Source of the DNA: a bacterium D16-50
GTDB taxonomy: Bacteria; Bacillota; Clostridia; Lachnospirales; Lachnospiraceae
Direction: 5' to 3'
NCBI GenBank assembly: GCA_003612485.1
Contig: RAZA01000030.1
Location: 1-53,552 of the forward strand
Length of the DNA stretch: 53,552 nucleotides
Both the position numbers and the translations under genes were made by a program. The notes beneath the pieces are model-generated. The model did no database searches. It worked only from the letters and a program-made list of their open reading frames with translations, and was not told the origin of the DNA. The first letter of the stretch is position 1, and each line of letters starts with the position of its first letter. Positions 31,936 to 40,900 of this stretch are shown one piece after another.

Positions 31936-32903
31936 CTCTCATGGCTCCTTTCATTTTTCTTTTTTGCCCGCTCTGTTATCCCGATTCCTAACCGGATACA
32001 GAGGAAATCGTTGCAGTCCTTGCCCTTTGGCGGCGGCTTATCCCGTGTCCGGTACTGTTTTGGAAGCACGGTCTTGATCGCCTCTGACGCCAGCCTGCCC
32101 GCCCGGTCATTGTCCAGGTGCAGCTCCACTTCCTCAACCTCCGGGTACTCTTTTAAAAACCGTGTGAGTGCTGCCGGAACCTTGCTGCGCCCGATCTCTT
32201 TTGCTGGCTGGTACACGCCTGCAAGGGATAAAAGGTGTTCCGCCCTCCAGTCCTGACCGTCCATTTTTTGCAGGGTGGCATAAGATAGCAGGTCGATGGC
32301 GGATTCAAACAGGTGGACTTTTATGCTTTTTCCCTCTGCCGGGATGGAAAAGGAATAGTTTTTGTCGCTCCCGTTTGCGTCCCCGATGAAGTCCGTTCCG
32401 ATTCCCCGCAGGGCGGCATACCGGGGCTTTCCTTCCTTGTCCCTGCCCACAAAAACAGCGTTGTGGTAGTTCTCGCTCTCATACACGATTCCCCTTTGCA
32501 GGCAGAATCCAATGATGTCCGTGTCAATCCCACGCCTCTTTAGGTAGGAAACAGCCTGCGTCTGGTAGCGGTTGGGTTTAGGCAAAAGCAGTTTCTTTTC
32601 TGTTGTCTTTTCGGCTGGTAGGGAAACAGGCGGCGCAACCGCCGCCTGCCCTGCAATCGTCTGTACCGCCTCCATAAAGGTATAGTCCCTGACTTTTATC
32701 AGGTAGTCAACCGCTGACCTGCCCCCGATTCCACGGCTCCACCACATCCATTTCCCGTTGGAAATCTTTAAGCTGTCATGGGTTTTCGTGGTGTAGGTGT
32801 TGCCCGAAAAATGCACAAGCTCATAAGGCTCATAGTTTTTCAGGTACGTCAACAAGTCCATCCGTTTTGCTTCCTGCACGACTTCCGGTGCGATATATGG
32901 CAT
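31932..32903 (-). CDS. DUF3991/TOPRIM-domain protein
   Basis: 323 residues from ATG 32903 (MPYIAPEVVQEAKRMDLLTY), behind GGAG; the longer frame to 33020 crosses a hairpin terminator. The N-terminal part resembles a zinc-less DnaG/TraC primase start (NTYTTKTHDSLKISNGKWMW). It continues with the DUF3991 segment (AVSYLKRRGIDTDIIGFC) and TOPRIM motifs (VHLFESAIDLLSYATL and VELHLDNDRAGR). This is a plasmid-type primase-like protein, probably priming or processing the transferred strand. No partner helicase is fused to it. Standard member of the Tn1549 backbone. Confidence 0.9.
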   Translation of the reverse strand: MPYIAPEVVQEAKRMDLLTYLKNYEPYELVHFSGNTYTTKTHDSLKISNGKWMWWSRGIGGRSAVDYLIKVRDYTFMEAVQTIAGQAAVAPPVSLPAEKTTEKKLLLPKPNRYQTQAVSYLKRRGIDTDIIGFCLQRGIVYESENYHNAVFVGRDKEGKPRYAALRGIGTDFIGDANGSDKNYSFSIPAEGKSIKVHLFESAIDLLSYATLQKMDGQDWRAEHLLSLAGVYQPAKEIGRSKVPAALTRFLKEYPEVEEVELHLDNDRAGRLASEAIKTVLPKQYRTRDKPPPKGKDCNDFLCIRLGIGITERAKKKNERSHER

Positions 32904-32973
32904 AATTCTCAGCTCCTTTCCTGCCCATGATTGGATATTTGCTGTCTGTTTTTGAATATCCGGGCATAAAAAT

Positions 32974-33012
32974 AGCCGATTGATTCTCGTTTTGAAAACC
33001 AATCGGCTATGT
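32974..33012 (-). terminator. hairpin terminator, copy A of a duplicated leader element
   Basis: AGCCGATTG...CAATCGGCT with TT/AA extending the stem; on the minus strand it is followed by ATTTTTATG. It is nearly identical (about 37 of 40 bases) to the hairpin at 52903-52942 upstream of parA. It separates the KAP NTPase island from the TOPRIM gene, and a second hairpin (GGATATT/AATATCC) lies between it and the start codon. Confidence 0.62.
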
Positions 33013-33064
33013 AAAAACACTATTTACTTACTAATAAAAACTTTACTGTCTCTAGTCATTCCCG

Positions 33065-34711
33065 TCAATTATTGTTGGTAAGTTCCTTTACTAAAACTTC
33101 TATTCTATGCACTGACATATTATCACAAACTTGTTTCAATTCATCACAATAATGTAAAAATTTTTCTTCATCCACATGATATAGTACATACATTACATTA
33201 TAACAAGTATGATAACGCTCATCATTCATATCATCTACGGGAAAAGAATCTCTATTATATAATCCCTCAATCTTTTCTTTTATTATGTTCCTATAGAAAC
33301 TACTTTCAAAATAACTCTTTAGTTTATATGAGTATTCAAAAGCTCTTTTTCCATGTGTGGATTTTCGTAAATATTCTATATAAGCATCAATTACAAACTC
33401 TCTCACATTTTCGCATTCTTCTTCATATATTTTTTTAATCTTTTCAGATGAAAGATGAAATAAATCATGAGTATAACTTAAAATTTCCTCCTTACCTTCT
33501 AATACAATTTCCTTCAATAGGCTTCGCAATATATTCCTATATTCTTGTAAAATAATTTCATTTTCCTCTTTAACAATATCACTCCATACCATATATTCAT
33601 CAGCAAACTTATTTACTTCCCCAAGATTCTGAGCATTTTTCATTACCTCTCTTAAATTAGGTAGTACACTCTTAATTTCTTCATCTGTTTTATAATAATT
33701 TGGCTTATTACCTGATTGAAGATACATTTTATATTCTGTATTTAATACATCAACATTTATTGATACTTCATTTTGATAATACTTAAAAATCATATTTACC
33801 AGATTTGAACTACTTTTTATTCCAGACAAATATCTTAAAATTCTATGATCCAAACTGTTACCAAGAGTAGTCAGTATCTTTTTCGTAGAATCACTTTCAT
33901 TTTCATCAGGTTCTTTAAAATATAGATTATCTGTAGATTCAACAACAATAGCATAACAAATCAAACGAACTTCAGCCAAAAAATATTCATCACCTATATT
34001 TTCACAATAAAGTTTTACATCATCATAAAAATTCTGTGCTTTTTCAAGTGTACGAAGATTTTTAACTTTATGAATATTTAAAAATTCTGTAATAAACCCT
34101 GCATGGATATTCAATTCTCCCCAAGCAACACTTTCTGATCTTTCTGTTATATGATATATCCTGTCAATTACTTTTTCATTATACTTGTCAAATACTTCTT
34201 TACTATCTGGTCTTATTTCCTGTAAATTTGCAATTATAACTATTTTTACATAACTACATTTTTTTAATTCTTCTATTATCCCAAGAACTTCTTCTAAGCT
34301 TAAATTATCATTCATTCTTTCCAAATCATCTATTACTATGATATGGTAAGTACTAAATTGTTTTGATGCAAGTATAAATAATTCTTTTTCTTCTGCAATA
34401 TTTTGTACTAAATCTTTTACTTTCCCTACTTTCTCTGAAATTTTAGATAACCCTTCTAAAAAACTATTCGCGATTTCTCCTATCTTTCCACTTATACACC
34501 CCTTCAATACTAATTGAAATAAAGCTTCATGATAAATTTGTCTGGCATCGCTTAGTCCAAACATAGATATTTTACATACATTATCATTTTCTTTTAATGC
34601 CTCATCAATTGCATAAGTTTTTCCTATTCCCCATACCCCATCAAAAAGAATAGCTCTATATGGCAGATCATCTATTTTTTCGATTATTGTTTTTATATTA
34701 TCCGCTTTCAT
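33065..34711 (-). CDS. KAP-type P-loop NTPase, candidate defence gene
   Basis: 548 residues. Walker A GVWGIGKT (25-32), ISMFGLSDARQIY (48-60, the 'SLFG' word typical of KAP NTPases), Walker B IIVIDDLER (124-132) and a sensor-like KIVIIANLQE (156-165). The remaining 370 residues are helical with no recognised domain. No membrane insertion is visible in the ATPase part. GGAGGG precedes ATG 34711. The gene and its flanks are strikingly AT-rich and AAA/ATA-codon rich compared with the GC-richer ICE genes on both sides, so it was acquired separately. KAP NTPases include phage-exclusion proteins such as PifA. A role in defence or in host membrane control is inference; no partner gene is present. 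Confidence 0.85.
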   Translation of the reverse strand: MKADNIKTIIEKIDDLPYRAILFDGVWGIGKTYAIDEALKENDNVCKISMFGLSDARQIYHEALFQLVLKGCISGKIGEIANSFLEGLSKISEKVGKVKDLVQNIAEEKELFILASKQFSTYHIIVIDDLERMNDNLSLEEVLGIIEELKKCSYVKIVIIANLQEIRPDSKEVFDKYNEKVIDRIYHITERSESVAWGELNIHAGFITEFLNIHKVKNLRTLEKAQNFYDDVKLYCENIGDEYFLAEVRLICYAIVVESTDNLYFKEPDENESDSTKKILTTLGNSLDHRILRYLSGIKSSSNLVNMIFKYYQNEVSINVDVLNTEYKMYLQSGNKPNYYKTDEEIKSVLPNLREVMKNAQNLGEVNKFADEYMVWSDIVKEENEIILQEYRNILRSLLKEIVLEGKEEILSYTHDLFHLSSEKIKKIYEEECENVREFVIDAYIEYLRKSTHGKRAFEYSYKLKSYFESSFYRNIIKEKIEGLYNRDSFPVDDMNDERYHTCYNVMYVLYHVDEEKFLHYCDELKQVCDNMSVHRIEVLVKELTNNN

Positions 34712-34770
34712 AAACCCTCCACAATATTAGCATATTTTTAAAAGCCTATATAAACTCAATTTTTACTGAA

Positions 34771-34812
34771 AAAGAAAACATCTATGTTGAACTATAATCT
34801 TATGTTTTCTTT
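34771..34812. promoter_or_regulatory. 11-bp perfect inverted repeat in the AT-rich leader of the KAP gene
   Basis: AAAGAAAACAT (34771-34781) and ATGTTTTCTTT (34802-34812) are perfect inverted copies with a 20-base spacer, 60-100 bases upstream of the KAP start. It could be an operator or an RNA hairpin. A weak promoter (TTGAGT, 19 bases, TATGCT) lies downstream of it. The rest of the 275-base gap (34712-34986) is AT-rich; near 34956-34979 AGCGG...CCGCT forms a stem after the giant gene. No other gene is seen in it. Confidence 0.45.
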
Positions 34813-34986
34813 ATCATATCATAAATTTATTCATTATAAAAGCTAAACTATATTCCCATTCCATATGCATATTTCAATTTAGAAAAACCATTTAAATAAT
34901 AAAAGTTTAATACATATACAACGTACATTTTATATAACTCTACTGTTATGTATCAGCGGCAACATATCTGTCACCGCTAAATTATA

Positions 34987-37900
34987 TCATCTTTCTAATA
35001 CTTCCTTTTTCTTCTCTGGCTCTATCTCTACTCCGTCCTTTTCCCCCTCTAACTCAATATGCTCCTTCTTGTCCATATCAAGCAGGGCGTTTAACTCCCC
35101 CAGCCGGGCGGTCTTTTCCGCTAACTCCTGCTCCTTTGGAAACTCTTTGACTGCCTCTATCTTTGCATTTTCAAGCTGCGCTTTTAAAGTTTCCAGATGT
35201 TCCTCACACCGGGAGAGGTTATCGCCAAACTTCTCTATCTCATTATCCAGACGGGTAATGTTCCCGTGAATGTCCGTCCCCAACGTCACATGGTACGCCC
35301 GTTTCCCTTGCAGGGTGATGACAAAATCCTTGCTGAAGGTGCTGTAAGAAAGCTCCATCGCAAGCCCACGGTAGGCTCCCAACGGAACCGGATCGGGGGA
35401 AGTCATGGCTTTGCAGGCCGCAATAATCGCCTGCCCCGCCTCCTTTTTCTCCCCATAGGTCATACCGTTTATCTGCATAGGTGGGAACGTGTCCCGGTCT
35501 GGCGGCGTGTGCGCCTTCACCTGCTCGATGTCCTGCTGGTACTCCACAATCCACTGGCTCTGCCTTTTTATCTCCATCGGATAGTATTTCGTCACCTTAT
35601 CCTCCATTTCGTAACGCTGGCTTAAAAAACTCTGCTTTAAGAGTTGCAGCTTTGACACCTGGATGTCTAAGTCCATCTTTTCCTTAATATATGGGTTCCC
35701 GGTGGCAAGGGCTTTGATTTCCGCATAGGATAAAGCTACCTCGTCAATGTCCTCGATGGTGCGTGCCGGACTTTTGGACGTCATGATCTGGCTGATAAAT
35801 TTCTGCTTGTTCTCAATCATCTGGTACATATAAGCGTCAAATGTCCCCTCGGTCACATACCGCACGATAAATACTTTCTTGTTCTGGTTGCCCTGTCGGA
35901 TGGTTCGACCGCCCCTTTGTTCCAAATCTCTCGGCCTCCACGGGCAGTCTAAATCGTGGCTGGCAATGATTAAATTCTGGACGTTCGTGCCTGCGCCCAT
36001 CTTAAACGTGCTGCCCATTAGGATGCGGACGGCTCCCCTGCGTACCTTTGAGAATAACTCTTTTTTCCTCACCTCCGTGTTGGCGTCATGGATAAATTCT
36101 ATCTCCTGCGGCGGGATTCCTTTCGTAATCAGCTTATCCCGCACGTCATTGTAGACGCTGAATGTCCCGTCATTCTTCGGTGTGGAGAGGTCGCAGAACA
36201 ATAGCTGTGTTAATTTCTGCTCCTTCCCCTCCTCCCAAAAGCGGTAGACTTCGTTGACGCAGGCATTGACCTTGCTCTCCGGCTCGTCCGGCAGCATTTC
36301 ATTCGTAAGCCGCTGGTCTAACGCCAGCTTGCGCCCGTCATTGGTAATCAGCAGCATATTGTCCTGCATGGGGTTTACCATGCCGTTTCGCACACGCTCC
36401 GCCCGTTCCCCCAACGTCTGTACCATATCCTTTTGTATCTCGCTGGGCTTTACTGCCACCACCTTGTATTCCGCTTCCGGCACGGGCAGGTTCAGCATAT
36501 CGGCGGTCTGGATGTCCGCCACCTCCCGGAACATCATCATAAGCTCCGGCAGGTTGTAGAACCGTGCAAACCTCGTTTTCATCCGGTAGCCGCTGCCCTC
36601 CGGCGCAAGCTCTATGGCGGAAACGGTTTCCCCGAAGGTGGACGCCCATGCGTCAAAATGCTGCAAATGGTTCCGCACAAGGGTGTTGTACTGCAAATAC
36701 CTCTGCATGGTGTAAAGCTCCACCATTGAGTTGCTCACGGGGGTTCCGGTGGCAAATATCACGCCTTTCCCTCCCGTTATCCCGTCCAGATAGCGGCACT
36801 TCATGAACATATCGGATGATTTCTGCGCCTCCGTCTGTGCAATGCCGCCCACGTTCCGCATTTTTGTGTAAAGGTAAAGGTTTTTGTAGCCGTCCGCCTC
36901 GTCCACAAACAGGCGGTCAACGCCCAGTTCCTCAAAGAAAACAACGTCATCTTTCCGGCTCTGGTCGTTGAGTTTTGACAGTTTGGTTTGCAGGGATTTC
37001 TTTGATTTCTCCATCTGCTTGATGGTGAACCTGCTCCCCCCGTTGCGCTTTGCCTCCGCTATCCCGTCTATGATTTCCTCAATCTGCTCCTCCAGCATAC
37101 GCTGCTGCCTCTCTGTGCTGAGCGGCACTTTCTCAAATTGACTGTGGCCGATGATAACTGCGTCAATGTCGCTGGTCGCAATCCTCGCACAGAATTTCTT
37201 CCGGTTCTTGGTTTCAAAATCCTTTTTGGTGGCCACAAGCAGGTTGGCGGCAGGGTAAAGCTGGAGCCACTCGGCGGCAAACTGCTCTATGATGTGGTTT
37301 GGAACCACAATCATGGATTTATTGCAGAGTCCCAACCTTTTGCACTCCATCGCCGCCGCAACCATTGTATAAGTTTTCCCAGCCCCCACCACATAGGCAA
37401 GCAGGCTGTTCCCCCCGTAAATGATGCGGGCAGCCCCGTTTTTCTGGTGCTGCCTTAACTTAATCTCCGGGTTCATGCCATAGAAATTTAAGTGGCTCCC
37501 GTCATATTCCCTTGGCCGGATGGCGTTGAAATTCTCATTGTAATATGCCGTCAATCTCTGCCTGCGCTCCGGGTTCTGCCAGATCCAGTCCTGGAACGCC
37601 TGCTTGATTAAGTCCTGCTTGCCCTGCGCTATGGCGGTTTCCTCTTTGTTTAAGACTGCCTTTTTCTTCCCGTCCTCGGTGGGGATATAGTCATAGACAC
37701 GGGTGTCACGCAGGTTTAACGTATCCTCGATAATCTTATAGGCGTTGGCACGGTGCGTCCCGTATGCGTTGTTTGCCTTCGGGTTCCCCTTGTCATTGCT
37801 CTTTCCCTCAATGTTCCATTCGCCTGTGAACTTGGAGAAATGGATTTTGATATTCCATCGGTTGTAGTTGGGCGTATCCAGCAGTTGGAACATAAATTCC

Positions 37901-40900
37901 GACACGTCGCTGATGGGAATCCATGTGGCTCCTAACCGCACACTGATTTCCGATGCGGTCAAGTCCTTCGGCTGTACCTTTTCCAGCGCCGCCACGTTGC
38001 TTTGATAGGCTTCGGACGCCAGCGCCGCCAGCTTCGCCTCTTTCAGTTTTTCCCGGACATTGCCGGATAAATATTCATCTTCCGAAACAAATTCCGGCTC
38101 CCCTCCTGCCACATTTGGCAGGCGGAAAATCACGCCGGACAGCTCCCGCTCGATTTCCTCCGCACTTTTTCCGGTCAGGGAACACATATAGTCCATGTCC
38201 ACTCTGGCTTTCTCGGACAAAGATAACGACAACGCTTCGCTGGCGGTGTCCACCTTTGTCACCGCCTGATGCGGCTTGATGGTGCGCTTATGGAACATAT
38301 CGGCTTTCCGTGCGTGTATGCCGTCCTCCGCCACAATCTCTAAAGAGCAGAGCAGCGGGTAGCTGTTATCGTCCGAAAAGACCATGCTGTTCGCCCTGGC
38401 ATTCAGTATCCCGTACTTCTTCTGGAACGCATCGTACAGTTGGTTTAACTTCCTCTGCTGTTCTTCAATGACCGTATCGGCGTACCCTTCCGTCTGGTAA
38501 GCAATCAGCTCCCGCACACAGTCACGGATGGCAGCCATGCCTTTTACACGGTTTGCGGCGGTCACGGACAGCTCCACGGGTTTCATGCGGCTGTTCTCCC
38601 GGTAGTAGATTTTCCCGTCATAAACGGTAAAGGAGAAATTGGCAACGGACGGATCGGCAGGGATAGAGTTATCTTCTTCCTCCACTAATTCGTCCGTTTC
38701 CTGTTCCGCAATCTCCGCCTGAATGTTTTCCACTGCCCCTGCAAGCAGGGTTTCAAGGCTGGCGTCCTCATACGGGCGGCAGGCGCTGTCCATGCCGTAC
38801 TTCGTGCTTTCCATCACCATCTCGCCCAATACCATCTCCGGGTGTTCCACAAAATAGCGGTTCTGCGTAATCCCGTTTTCATCAACATCAAGGTATAACC
38901 AGTCCGGCTCCGTTTCCACCATGCGGTCACGCTTCTGCAAAAATAAAATATCAGAGGTCACTTCCGTCCCCGCATTTTTCTTGAACGTATCATTAGGTAG
39001 ACGTATCGCCCCTAAAAGCTCCGCCCGCTGTGCGATATATTTGCGTATCGCCGGGTTCTTCTTGTCCATCGTCCCCGATGACGTGATAAACGCAATCACG
39101 CCTCCCGGCCTGACTTTATCCAGCGTTTTTGCAAAAAAATAGTCATGCACAAGGAAGTTGTTTTTGTCATACCGCCTGTCGGATAATTTAAACTGGCCGA
39201 ACGGGACGTTGCCGATTGCCACGTCAAAAAAGCTGTCCGGCAGCTCTGCTTCCTCGTACCCCTGCACGGCAACCGTGGAGTTCTGGTAAAGCTGCCCTGC
39301 AATCCTGCCCGATATGCTGTCAATCTCCACCCCGTATATCTTGCAGTCTGATAAGCTCTCCGGCTTCATGCCGATGAAATTGCCCACCGCACAGGACGGC
39401 TCTAAGATGTTGCCGGATTTTAAGCCCATGTTCTCCAATGCCTGATACATGGCACGGATTACAACGGGCGGCGTGTAAAATGCGGTCAAAGTTGACTGCC
39501 TTGCGGCGGCATATTCCTCCTGCGTCAATACGGTTTTCAGTTCCAGGTACTCATATCCCCATGCGGACTTGGTTTCGTCAAATGCGTCCGACAAGCCGCC
39601 CCATCCCACATACTTTGATAAGATTTCCTGCTCCTCCGGCGTTGCGTACCTGTCTTCTTCCTCGCACTTCTTCAATAGCTGGATGGCGGCAATGTTCGCC
39701 CGGAACTTCTCTTTTGGCGTCCCATGCCCCAGCTCGTCATTGGTAATCCGGTACTGGCTCCGCTGCTCCTTTGGGATTTCCGGGTGCAGGTCAAAGCCCC
39801 GTATCCTGCCTGCCGGCTTTTTCTTTTCCCACGCTGGCGCAAGGTCTGCCTGCTCATTGCTTTCCTTTTCCGTGCCGATTGGGACGTCGCTTTCCGATAG
39901 CTGCTTTTCCTCTCTGGTCGGCAAATATCCCTGTTCCCGGATATTTTGGAACCACTGGCTTGCAAAATCATTTAATTCGTTCTCCAGTGCCTCGTCCACA
40001 ACGCCGTCTATCACTACCTGCTCAAAACGGTTTAAGTTGTCCTGCTGGAATGTCCTTGCATTTAAGGTCTTAGCCTCATGGTCGAACACAAACTCCATGT
40101 CCGGATCGGCAAGGGAATCCCCGTTCTGCGTGTAATAATGGGAAATTGCAATACGGTTCTCCCCGATGCCCTCCACGGTAAGCGGCATAAAGGACTGCCC
40201 CGCTTCAAATGATTTTGACTCCGTTTCCCCACGCAGCACCTCCGGCGCAAGCTCCATGACCGCACGGTAATTTTTCTGTGCCACGGTAAGGCTTTCTTCC
40301 GGGATTTCCTCTTTTTCCGTTTTTGGTGAAGCGGTTCCCTGCCCGTCCCCTGCGGGAAGGGGTTCTGTGTTTTTCTTTTCGGCTGGTGGTTCCGGCAATG
40401 GCCGTTTGGTTTTCAAATGGTCATTTGCCGGGTTTTCACGCAGCTTGCGGTCAAATTCCTCACGGGGCATATCTTTCGTGAACAGCGGGTAGGTGAGGTC
40501 ATGCAATACCACCATGCTGTCGGTCATGGTAAGGATTTCATATTTCTCCATGCCGATATACACCACGGTTTCCGGCTGAAGGTCATAGGGCTGGTTCATG
40601 GCCGGAAGCCCCTGCACTTCCTCAATCAGTCCCGCAAGCTCCTGATACGCCTCCACATCCGGCTCCGTTGCCTGCTGGACGCTGATAAGGTAATCTAAAA
40701 TTGCCCCAACCTCGTCCGGGTTTGAGAGCTGCTTTTCAATCTGCGCTATCGTTTCCTGCTCGGATTCCCCCTGCTCTATATTCGCCTCATATGCCCGCAG
40801 GTCGGTTTCCTTATACAGTTCATTGAGCCTTTTTGCAAGGCTGTCCGGCTCTGCCTTTTTCCCCTCCGGGGGAATGGGCGGCTCTGGTTCCGGCAGGGAC

